A stretch of 64,000 nucleotides of DNA from Haematobia irritans (taxonomy: Eukaryota > Arthropoda > Insecta > Diptera > Muscidae). Position 1 is the stretch's first letter. Each line of letters starts with the position of its first letter. Both the position numbers and the translations under genes were made by a program. The stretch covers positions 99,625,132-99,689,131 of the forward strand of contig NC_134397.1 of NCBI RefSeq assembly GCF_050003625.1. Reading direction: 5' to 3'. This document shows positions 47,701 to 59,700 of the stretch, piece by piece. The notes beneath the pieces are model-generated. The model was not told the origin of the DNA. It ran no database searches and worked only from the letters and a program-made list of their open reading frames with translations.

Positions 47701-50700
47701 TCTAATTGAGCCTGAATCTTAATCGGGCTGCCACTTTAACCTAACCTAACCTAGATATAGCTCCCATATATATGTATCGCCCGATTTTGAGTAATAAAAA
47801 TTAATAACCTTATGTTTGACCATCGAGGCCTCATTTCTTAACTGATCTTACTCAAATTTAGCATAAGGCCACCTTCTGGGGTTTCAATTAAATCTGGACA
47901 ATATAATCTAAATCGATTCAGATTTAGATATAGCTCCCATATATCGTTATTTTGGACAGGAACTTTAAGCTTAATATTTAAGAAAGGGCGAGAAAAGCAA
48001 CGGTAGCTTTGTACTCGTGCAAAAAGGCAATAGGAAAAAAGTGGGGACTAAAACCAAAAATTGTGCATTGGCTATACACGGCAGTGGTTAGACCTATAAT
48101 GCTATATGGTGTTGTAGTCTGGTGGCCGGCACTTCACCAGCCGACAAGTTTAGACAAAGTTCAGCGTATGGCGTGCTTGTGTATCTCAGGCGCATTCAGC
48201 AAGACGGGAACAAATTCTATTAATGTCATGCTGCATCTATTGCCTTTAGACATTTTGGCCAAACAGTCAGCTGCAACAAGGGCTGTGCGGTTGCGCGAGC
48301 TATCGCTGTGGTCGGAAAAAAGTTACGGTCACAGTTCGGTCCTCAAAATAATGCCAGATGTGCCTAACGTAGTGGATTACACTTTCGCGAGTCCACTATT
48401 CGACAAAAAGTTTGAGACTCTAATCCCCAACAGTGTTACTTTCAACCGTCGAACTGAACGGACGTGTTTTCTAATAGCGGAGTATTTCATCGTAATAAGT
48501 ACTTATTACGAAATGTGGTGGAAATAATAAACCACCATGCAGCGAAATTCAAAGTCATCCACTGGGTTGCTAACTTCAGGGCCCAGTGGACGGGTAACGA
48601 CTGAAGTTATAAATTTGGGCAGCGACCAAGAGTCAGGCCCAATTAGTCGACCTGTAGACGGGTCGACTGGCGGTGACACTTTGGTAAGTCGAACCTATTC
48701 CAAGGTGACGACATCAAAAGGAGGCAATCCCTCTCGAAAGAGATTCAAGGGACGAAGAAATGTTTTGTTTATCCTAAAGAAATTAGGACCAGTCGACCCA
48801 AGCACGTTGTCGGCTAAGCAAAGCGATTCCTTAAAATGGGCTCAAGGAATTCTTGAAGCTGGAAAAAGGGAGCGATCACCGGATGAGCTGCCATCCTCTA
48901 AACGGGATCAAAGATCGTTTGCCTCAGTTGCAAAAGACAGCCTTGTGATGGCTATTATTAAAAAAGGAGCATTGGACGGTATGATTCCAAGGCAAAAATG
49001 GGGGGAAATTGAGAACGCGTTGTCGGGTGTCTACTCAGAGGTGCGAAAAAAGTTTCACGGACCAAGTCCTCGACGGCAAGATGCTGGATGGTATCAAGGA
49101 CGATATAAGTTAATAGCTTTTGCGGACCAGAGGTCTATGGATTTCTTTAAAGCTGCATTGATGCTAATTGGTGAAGTTTGGGAAGGAGCCGCTTTGGCGT
49201 TAGTCGATAAAAAAGACATACCGGCTAAACCTAGAGCACATGCATGGATACCGGCAAACCCTCCTGATCCTGAGTCAATACTAGAGAGACTAAAAGAATG
49301 TAACCCAGATCTTCCAACCGCCGATTGGAAGGTTGGTCGTTTGGATGAGGTGGATGGAGCAAGACGACATGCGGTGTTTATATTAAACATAGAGTCGCTG
49401 CCACATCTAGCCCAGACCCAAGGACATGTAAGTTATGGCTTTCATGATATCCATATGAAGGTATACAAAAGCGATCAGCCAAAGGATTCCGAAACGGACA
49501 AGCCTCCGGTAGAGTCAGCAGTGAAAAAATCTCCTAGCGAAGCCGAAGGAGACATACAACCTGCAGACTATGGCGAAAATCATATGCGGGAAGTTTCTAC
49601 AGGCTCAAGCCTCACCAAAGCTGAACCGCGGATTGTTGCGAGAGTCACCGAGATCTGTGAATAGGAAGCCCTTGATGACTCAATTGAAGCGGCTGATGTG
49701 ACGGTGGTTGAAAATTTGGATGGTTCTACGGTTCCTCCAGATAAATCTTCACCATTGTAAGGTCGCTTGTGCTGCCTTAAAAGTTCTCCTGATGAAAGGA
49801 AACATAGATATAATTCTTATTCAAGAACCTTACAGATATAAGAACAAGATTTGTGAATTAAGCACTCCGGGTTTCAAACTTTTGCATAATACCGGTACCG
49901 ATATAAATCGAGCATGTATAATTGCTAAAAACGAACTAAACTTGTTTCTGCTTCCTTCATTGAGCAACGCAGACACTGTCGTAGCCAGTCTAGAGATATC
50001 CACATGCAAATATTGGGTATCTTCGGTCTACATGGGACATGATAGGGAGATGCCACCCTGTGCCGTTAAGACCTTAGTTGAGGAGTCACTAAAAACAAAG
50101 ACAAAACTCATTATGGGATTCGATGCAAATGCACATCATAGTATTTGTGGAAGTAGTGATACTAATGCAAGGGGAGAGTCGCTAATAGAGTTTATTTTGC
50201 GTACTAACCTGGTAGTTTGCAATAAGGGAGATGCACCAACCTTCGTCACCAGGAATAGACAAGAGGTTTTGGACGTCACGTTGACCTCTCCGGAACTGAA
50301 TGATAAGATATCTGAGTGGCAAGTTTTGAGGGAACATAGCTTCTCAGATCATCGCTACATCAGTTTCAGATTGGCTGTTCGTACTTCAAAGACCATATTT
50401 CCGCCAAATGTTAGGAAAGCTGATTGGAATGGGTATAGGGAATCGTTCAATTTGATGATACCGGAAATGCCGGAGACAAATATGAGCACTGTGCAAGATA
50501 TCGAACACGCAGTGGAGCGGATTACTAAGGCCTTCAACATGTCACTGAAAGCTGCTTGGACTACGGAGTTAAGTAATATGAGGAAATCCTGCAGGAAGCT
50601 CTTTAACAAAGCAAAGTCCACAAGAGCTCCGGAGGATTGGGACACTTACAAGATGAATCTGAGAGCACATAAACGAGAACTGAGAAGGTCTCAACAAAAC

Positions 50701-53700
50701 TCTTGGGATGATTACTGTAGCAGTATTGAGAATACGTCAGAGGCTTCCAGACTACGGTTTTCATTAAAACATCGGAGGGAAATTGGACAACGTCCAGTGA
50801 GGAGACGTTGGAGGTACTTTTGGACACATACTTCCGTGGAAATCAGACGGTTGAACCATGTTCCGGCGGTGTAACAGAGGCTCAGCGATCATTTCCTATC
50901 GAGGAAATTGTGTCGGAATCTAGAATAAAATGGGCTTTAAATAGCTTTGGACCATTCAAATCCCCCGGACCTGATGGAATTACTCCGGCGGAGTTACAGG
51001 CAATGGCTGAAAGAATTATCCCCTGGTTGACGGTGATATATAAACGATGTGTAAACTTAGCATATATTCCAGAAAAGTGGAGGGAAACAAAAGTCGTCTT
51101 CATACCTAAAGCAGGAAAAGCCTCTCACTCGAGTGCGAAGGATTTCCGACCAATCAGCTTATCCTCATTCCTACATAAGACCCTGGAGAAGATGATAGAC
51201 ATGTATCTTAGAACTAGCGTGGATTCAAGTTTGCTCTCGAAACGACAGCATGCATACTCGAAGGGCAGGTCTACTGAGACCGCATTGCATGAACTAGTCA
51301 GCTTTATTGAAAGCTCACTATCTGTCAAAGTAGTGTTTTTCAGGCTGAAATATTGGCAATAAGAGAGGTGGTGAATTGGCTGAGAAGTAATGTTCCAACA
51401 AATATTGGCATTAATATATACTCAGACAGACAACCTGCAATAAAATCCTTGGACTCTGTGTTCCTTAACTCGAAAACAGTCATAGACTGCCGCAAATCTC
51501 TCAACGAGATGGCTGAGCAGTACAATATTCACCTAATATGGGTGCCTGGCCATAGGAACATACCGGGGAACTGCGAAGCAGATGTGTTAGCAAGGCTAGG
51601 AACTACCTTACATATTCCAGAGGAACTAGAATCTGTTGGTATGCCTCTGGCCACCTGCAAGCTCTTACTGCGTGAGAAAGCTGTTATGATGGCCAATATT
51701 CGATGGGAAAATTGCAAGGGTTGTAACGACACCAAGCAAATATGGCCCCATTTAAACTTAAACCGCACACTAGATATGCTAGTGTTCTGAAGGCGTCAGA
51801 TAGCACTCCTGATATCTGCTATAACGGGTCGCTGCCTGATAGGCGAATTGGCAAAAACTATAGGTGCGACGTATAATGACTATTGTATAAGCTGTCATGA
51901 TGTGGAGGAAAAGGAATCAATTAAACACCTCTTGTGTGAGTGTCCTGCTTTTTGTGTAAGGCGTAAGCGAATTTTATGAGTGTTACGTATGTAATGAAAC
52001 TATCGATACGGTAACACTTATGTTTCGATAACATGTTTACATGACATTTACTCTTTTGTAATTCTTCACCATGTATTCATTCCTTTTCTAACCGTTCAAT
52101 AAAATTGATCTTCTAAAAAGCACGTGTAATCTTTATATTCATTTAATAAAGATGCATATTTAAAAAGGAGCATATAGCTTTAGATTACTGGCTGACCTGG
52201 AAAACGTTAACTTAAGCAGTTTGTTAATGTCTTTGGAGCAATCTGGTTGGTTCCGCAAAAGTAAATAATAGAGAAGGTTCAGCGGTTAAAACTAGAAGTG
52301 CCCATATGTAATAGGTACTTTTAGTTAATGTGGTATCACAATGGACTGAATAGTCTAAGTGAGCCTGAATCTTAATCGGGCTGCCACTTTAACCTAACCT
52401 AGCTCCCATATATATACATCGCTCGATCGTATTTAGACTTACATGTACATCCGATCGTATTTAGACTTACATGTAACTCGTACATAATAATATTGCCCGA
52501 TTTTCCCGAATTTTGATTTATTACCCACATTAATTGAGCGATTTCCTCTTTTTAATAATGGACTCAATATTAGTTATATACTAACTCTGTAGGTGCAAAA
52601 TCAACTACAGCTACAACTGTATATAATATCAGACATTTCTGCTCAGATTGTGCCAAAACTCCCATAAAAATGTACCCCTTAATGTTCTTACATATGGAAA
52701 TGCGGTTTATCGCTCAAACCAATAATGTTATCCCACAAATGCTTATGTTTACTAATTCAGTAGGGGTGGTTTAGGGTATGATATAGTCGCCCCCGCCCAA
52801 CTTTCTACTTTACTTACATGTTTAATACCATATTTATATATTTCGCCATACTTTCAACCAATTCCTGTATAATTTCTTCTGGTATATTCTGCCACTCAAG
52901 CTGTACTCGTTCCCACCAGGTCTTCTAATTTTGATGGAGGTGATTTGTGCAATCCCAGCCGTCTTCCCACGATTGACCATAAATTCTCAATCGGGTTAAA
53001 TAGAGTAGTATCCTGTTGTTGTATTATTGTTAGTATATTAATGTTAGAAATAAGAGAATTGTTTTGAGTAGTATTTAAAATGTTGATTTAAGTAACTGTA
53101 TAAGGCCTTTGCAAGGCTTAGTTACATATGAAAATAAATAAATTAAATTAAAGTAAATTAAGGTCGGGGCTTTGCGCTGGTCAATTCATCACTTGAATTT
53201 TTTGTCCACTAAGCCATTTTTTCACTATTTTTGCACTATGTTTCGGATCACCACCCTGTTGAAATACGACCTCATCATCAGGATAGGCACTCGTGTCAAC
53301 AAACTCAGGAAGATGAGTCTGCAAAATGGCGAGGTAGTCTTCTTCTTCATTATATCATCAATTTTTTGCAATGTCCCAATGTGCCACCAAGTGAAGCAGC
53401 GCCAAACCATGATGCTTCCACCACCATGCTTCACAGTTTGCTTAACATGATGGCGTTCAATGGTATCACCAGGATGACGCCAGCAATATTGTTTACCATC
53501 CGATTGGAAACGATTAAATTTTGATTCATCTGACCAGATAACACGTTTCCCGTCATTCTTTTCGGACAATGCAGATTTATTTTTTTTTACAGCTGAAACA
53601 TAACCAATGTTGTGGAGCGCTCGTCTTGCTGTTCATTCACTAACATGCTTATTTTTGGCAACAGTAGTATTTTTCGGCGTTACGGACTTGTTCTGCCTCA

Positions 53701-56700
53701 TTTCTGCTACCATAAGGCGAGCGTCCGCTTTGGTCAATTTTTCAGCGGCCCCTGGTTTGCTCTTTGGGAGTAGTACTTCTTCTTTTTTGGACGCGAATGA
53801 CCACAGACTGACTTATATTTAGAGACCTCCTTAGACCAGGGTAGTCTCGGCCCAACTAAGATCAGGCAAGTGCAGCCGCCTCAATTCTTACTTATTAGTG
53901 ATTGATAGCAGCGTAGCTGACGTGTGTCCGATCTGTAACCAAGGGCCACATGACACACTTCACCTTTTTGCTTGCCCAACTTAAACTACTCGTCTCACCT
54001 CCAGATCACTCTGGACACACCCCATCATTGTCGCAGAGTTCCTTGATCTGGCTACTAACTGAACTACATAAGCATAGAACAAAATGGATGAAACTACATT
54101 AAAAACTATTACAACAACAACATATTTATTTCCTTGGCTATTTTCCGTGATGAAGACCCATTATTAGTTAAGGAAACTATATTGTCCTCCACATCGCGCG
54201 ATAACTTTTTCATTTTAATTATTACTTGATATTATTGCAGTACACTTCGAATAAAGCTTTAACTCAAACACGTTTCTAAACAGAAAGTTGTATTACTGAT
54301 CATAAAAAAGACAACAAAATACAAAACTAACGGTATATTTTGGTTTTATGCTGAGTACATCAGAAAGTGCAAAATTGAGTACATGCGAGTTTTTTTATTT
54401 ATCTCTCTATTTTTTTTATTATTCATCTATGGAGTAATCCTTACAGACTGTTATATATTCATCTGGCAACTATATATTCGTTGTGAAATTGATTATCAGA
54501 ACTGTTTGAGAAATATTGAATATTTATTGAATTGATCTAATAGAAAATACATTGTTGTAATTCTGATATATAACAAATTGGTGTCAGAAGTGGTTGAAAG
54601 ATGCCTCTTGAAGCGGCAGATTTGGAAGCGTTGGCAAGATTACTAAAAGATGCATTGCAGTGCGAGCGGCCGCAGATGCAGCGGCAAATATTTCACAGGG
54701 AGTCGGGACTGTCCGCACAGCAGTGGCACCACCAGTCTCAATCCCTCCGTTTAAACCATCGGACACGGCATCCCTTTTGGACTATTTTACTAGATGCGAA
54801 TGGTCTTTAGGACTGAGAAAAATTGCTGAGGCAGATTATAAGAGATATGTTTTAGTCCATATGGGCACTGAACTCAATGAGGCTCTGAAGATTTTGATTA
54901 GCCCCAAAACATCTGACGATCTCACGTACGACGAAGTGAAGAAAACGCTTGTTGATCACTTTGATGGAAGAAAGTGACACAAGAGGCAGGAGAGTCGCTG
55001 TCTAATTTCGTGTTGCGACTACGGCAGGCGGCAAAGTTTTGCAACTATGGGACATTCCTTGACAGAATGCTTACGGAGCAACTTCTTTTTGGTTTGAGCG
55101 CACGTGAAATATGCGACGAAATCATAGCTAAAGAGCCGTCAAATTTTAACGAGGCGTACGAGATCGCACAACGTTTGGAGGCATCCCATCGAACGGTAAT
55201 GGAGATGAGAAATGCTACAACTACGTTTTCGGTGTCTGAGAGTGAGGGCAATACCAACAGGGTTGGTTACGAATCCTTCAAATATAAAGGGACGAAGCCA
55301 AGAGTGGCTCAGGAGAGAAATGTGAAAAGTGAGGAAAAATGTAATCCCCCACAATGTTACGGGTGTGGTGCTCAACATAACAGAAACAAGTGCAAGTTTC
55401 GGAACGCGATTTGTTTCGCTTGTAAGTGAACGGGCCACATCGCTAGAGTGTGCAAGGCAAGAACGTCCTGTATTTTCGATGATGATGTCGATGATAGCAG
55501 TGTTGGTACAACGGCTTAATCAGTTGAAGGGGTCACAGTCGGGCAGACACATGATCGAAGTTTTTGTAAATGGAAATAGAGTGGTGATGGAGTTGGACAC
55601 AAGAGCTCCGTGTGCCATTATCAGTATGAGAAGTCTACGGGAGATTATGCGAAGCTCTCGAATACAGGAGACTAACCGAAGGTTCACCAGTTACACGGGC
55701 CACAAAATTGTGTGTTTAGGGCGTGTGGTTGTGAATGCTAGAGTGGGAGCATCAACCAAAAGATTAAATCTGTACGTGGTGGAGGGAGATTTCGACTCAT
55801 TGTTTGGCAGAGAATGGATACAACAGTTTGTTAAAGAAATAGACTTCGTTAAGTTATTTTCAACTTCAGAGCAGGTTAAGTCGATAAATACATTGTCTCC
55901 AGTTTTGTCAACAGATGAAAGCAACGAGCTTCTGAATGTTTTGAGGCGATTTGATGATGTGTTCAGCGAAACAGCTGGTAAACTTCAAGCACCCCCTATA
56001 AGATTACATTTAAAGCCGAATGCAACGCCGGTATTTGCAAGGGCTAGGGAGATACCATTGGCATTGAGAGATGAATATGCCGCAGAGATTGACCGGAAGA
56101 TTGCAGCCGGGTTATTCGAAAGAGTCGACTACTCGGAGTGGGCATCAACTACGCATGTGGTTTCTAAGAAAAATGGTAAGATTAGAATAACAGGCAACTA
56201 TAAGCCCTCTGTTAATCCACAAATTATTATAGACGAACATCCGATACCAAAACCTGAGTATATTTTTAATAAAATGAAAGGATCGAAAGTATTTTGTCAC
56301 TTGGACGTGACAGACGCCTACACACATTTAGTGGTCGATTCTGAATTAGCCCACGTTCTCACACTGAACACGCCAACCCACGGATTAATACGGCCCACCC
56401 GAGCAGTTTACGGTGCGGCGAATATACCTGCCATTTGGCAGAGGTCTATGGAGGCAGTATTGCAGGATATTCCCAATGTGTGCAATTTCTTTGATGATAT
56501 TTTGATTTATGCGGAAGACTTTGAGAAAATGCTGTCGGTCTTAAACACAACACTGGAAAGACTTCGTAATAAAGGGTTACGCTTGAATAGGTCGAAGTGT
56601 GTGTTTGCAACCCCATCTAGTGCGATAAATTTGAATGGAGCCCAGAAGCCGACGAGGCCTACCACGATATCAAGACCGCCCTCATATCTCCTCAAGTACT

Positions 56701-59700
56701 AACACCATACAATTCGGATCTTCCTCTTCTATTGGCGACGAATGCGAGTCAGGTCGGATTGGGCGCGGTGTTGTCACACGTAATACCTGACGGGAGAGAG
56801 AGGCCTATTGCGTACGCAAGTAGAGTGCTCAGTGAGACAGAAAGGAAATACCCACAAATTGATAAGGAGGCGTTAGCGATTGTGAGGGTTGTACAAAGGT
56901 GTCTTATACTTGTATGCACGCCATTTTACGCTTATAACTGATCATAAGCCTCTGTCACAGATTTTGGACCCATCCAAATCTCTTCCAGTGCTTTGTATAA
57001 GTCGTATGGCGAATTACGCTGACTTCTCGCGAACTTTAATTTCAATGTTGTGTTTAAGACGACCAACGCTAATGTAAATGCTGATTTCTGCTCGAGAATG
57101 CTTAACAGAAAGAGTGATGAAAAACAAATAAATTCCTTATTGCCACATGAAATGGACGACTTTGATGGATTTGTCATTCATCAAATAAACCAGCTGCCTG
57201 TGAGTGCAGAGAAAATTGGATCGGAGAGTCGTAAGGACGAAAAATTGGGTGTTATAATTAGACTGTTGGAAAGTGGCAAGTCCTCACAATCTTTTGGTTA
57301 TAAGTCGCCCGAAGTGAATTACAGATTAGCGGGAGTATGCTTAACTTTCGAGCACAGTGTCGTAGTTCCTCAGAAGTTACGTGACAGGGTCCTGAACCAT
57401 CTTCATGCGGCCCATTTGGGCGTTGTGAAAATGAAGGGAATAGCCAGATCCTTCGTATACTGGCCGGGCATAGATGCCGATATAGAGAAAACCGCAAAGT
57501 CTTGCGAGGACTGTGCTGAATACGCAAATGAACCAAAGAAATTTAATCAACATCATTGGCAGTACCCAACTGGACCATGGAATCGCATTCATCTTGATTA
57601 TGCCGGACCATTCTTGGGGTCGATGATGCTTATTATTACAGACGCATACAGCAAGTGGATAGATGTCAAGGTATCATCATCATGTACATCGGCGGCTACA
57701 ATAAAATTACTTGAGTTATTTTCCTGTTATGGGGTCCCTAACACTGTAGTTTCTGATAATGGAACCTGTTTTTCCTCGCAGGAGTTTAAAGACTTTCTTA
57801 CAAAAGCAGGAGTCAGATATCACAGATTCAGGGCGCCGTACCATCCCGCCACGAACGGGCAAGCCGAGAGATCGGTTCAAACAGTGAAGAATGCACTTAA
57901 GTCCCTAAATTCTACCAAAGGGGAACTGCAAAGGCATCTTAATCTATTTCTACAGCAGTATCGAATCGCTCCTCACTCCACAACTGGTAGCCCGCCTTCA
58001 CTTTTGTTTTTTGGTCGTGTCATACGGACACATTTCGACCTGTTGGTACCAAGAAACGTATCAGAGAATGCAACCGGGAAGCAGTACATGGATTTTAAGC
58101 CTACTTTCCGATCACTGGAACCCCTACAAAATGTTTTCTTCTTATCCAATAATGCGAAGATGGACAAGTGGGTGAAAGGAATGATTCTCAACAAGATGGG
58201 AGATTTGCATTATGAGATTTTGCATAATGGCAAGGTGTTAAAGCGACATATATATCAAATTAGAAATCGGATCGACTCAAACGAGACCTTGCAGGGAGAT
58301 AGAGATACGAGAGTTACATCGAGACGCAGATCTTATACTGCGAAAGATAATGTCCGGCAAACGCTGCCACATAATACCACCCCGGAGGAGGCGACACAGC
58401 AGTCTCAACCAGCGTCGCCTATTGGTACGAACATGTCCAGTCCCTACGGGTCTTTTTCGACACCTCAGTCGGACTTTTATGGTTTCGATGCTCCGACCGC
58501 GATTGGAAGCAATAGTGACGTTGAGGATAACGAGGACTCCGATAATGTAGATATGGCTACACCCCGAAGATCGAGCAGAATAAGACGGGCCCCCAGCGAC
58601 TGGGTTTCAACTAAATCGATGTGAGGGAAGAAATGTTATATAGTCATCTGGCAACTGCCATATATTTTATTGTATTCCATTCATCTGGCAACTATATATT
58701 CGTTGTGAAATTGATTATCAGAACTGTTTGAGAAATAAAAACCATTTTTATTGAATTGATCTAATAGAAAATACATTGTTGTAATTCTGATATATAACAC
58801 AGACTAACAATGCTATACATACTACAATATATACAAATGGTATCTTATGCCTAAGTATTTAATAATAATGTTATATTTCTTTTTATATTATATTTATCTT
58901 CTGAAAGACAAAATATTTATAGTATTTATTAAAAACAAACTTGACGACGTAAATCGAGGGATTACTGTACTACAAATGGTATCTTATGCCTAAGTATTTA
59001 ATAATAATGTTATATTTCTTTTTATATTATATTTACCTTCTGAAAGATCAAAATATTTAAGTATTTATTAAATTCGTCACATAATCGGCGAACAGGGTCG
59101 TGATTTTCAAAGTTTGTGCGAAAGTACTGAATGCGAAGCAGTTCAAAATTACGAGTAGGTCTTGACGGTATATTGAATGCGATACTGTTAAGAAGTAACT
59201 CTGATTTAAATCTACCATTAATAACAATCATAAAACAGATATTCAGCATAGTACGTCTACTTTTCAGTGTAGGCAATTTGACAAGTGAAAATCTTTCCTT
59301 GGAAGATGGCGTGGTTTGAGGAGTCCAGTTGTTCCGACGTAAATAAAACAGTAGAAATTGCTTTTGTACAGATTCAACACGGTTGCAATGAATTTGATAC
59401 TGTGGGTCCCAAAGGTTAAAGTGACAGCCCGATTAAGATCCCATTAAGGGTTATTGCTGCTTTTTTTATTCGTTTAGAATTGAAAAAAAAAATAATAATT
59501 ATTAAACACAACATTACTCATTTCTGCACGCCACTATATATTGTGAATAAGTCTCATTTCTCCTGATTCCATAAACATACTTTGATTCATGAAATGAGAT
59601 TCTAATATCTATCACTAGAGCTAAATTTATATCAAATTTAAACTTCCTCTTTCCAGGCTACATGTCCAAAGGAACTCCCCAAGCCCATAGTAGTTCAAAG

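Larger units (their letters stand above)
48437..52400 (+). mobile_element. LINE-A copy 5, full-ended, RT and part of RNase H deleted
   Basis: Starts at the LINE 5' sequence (caaccgtcgaac) and ends with a short CCTAA tail. More diverged from copies 1 to 3 than they are from one another. Contains a deletion of about 1.15 kb at 51336 and a 190-bp foreign insertion at 51979-52166. Confidence 0.92.
52800..54230 (-). pseudogene. Tc1-like transposase (DD34E-type), broken by two insertions
   Basis: Minus-strand order: helix-turn-helix start (VEDNIVSLTNNGSSSRKIAK, 54220-54130); LINE insertion; second DNA-binding part (LTKADARLMVAEMRQNKS); catalytic part VIWSDESKFNRFQSDG with the first Asp, GGGSIMVWRCF, then PKHSAKIVKKWL in another frame with GGD where QND/DND-type residues are usual; a 165-bp insertion; NPIENLWSIVGRRLG with the catalytic Glu. 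Several stops and frame changes. Probably the transposase of the element spanning 41728-59536. Confidence 0.85.
54449..58799 (+). mobile_element. Mag-like Ty3/gypsy retrotransposon, 5-bp duplication CAGAC
   Basis: Complete but inactive: 5' LTR 54449-54575, PBS 54579-54593, gag, pol, purine tract (gagggaagaaa, 58623-58633), 3' LTR 58634-58799. CAGAC at 54444-54448 and 58800-58804. LTRs are very short (127 and 166 bp), PBS is tRNA-Leu-like, and the proteins resemble the K02A2.6-type polyproteins of the Mag clade (recalled). Several frameshifts and a stop in gag. Confidence 0.93.
41728..59536 (-). mobile_element. Tc1-like element in mRpL37 intron 4, host to all other insertions there
   Basis: Outer ends are inverted copies of GTGGCGTGCAGAAATGAGTA (41730 onward; complement ending 59534), flanked by TA at 41726-41727 and 59537-59538. 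Inner terminal blocks (tctaaacgaata, agcag, agagataaat, ctcgcatgtactcaatttt) appear near 46320-46490 (displaced by an inversion), 54373-54400 and 59455-59500, so the terminal repeats were about 200 bp or more. The transposase remnant is at 52800-54230 on the minus strand. Removing this block leaves an intron of about 330 bp. Confidence 0.72.
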
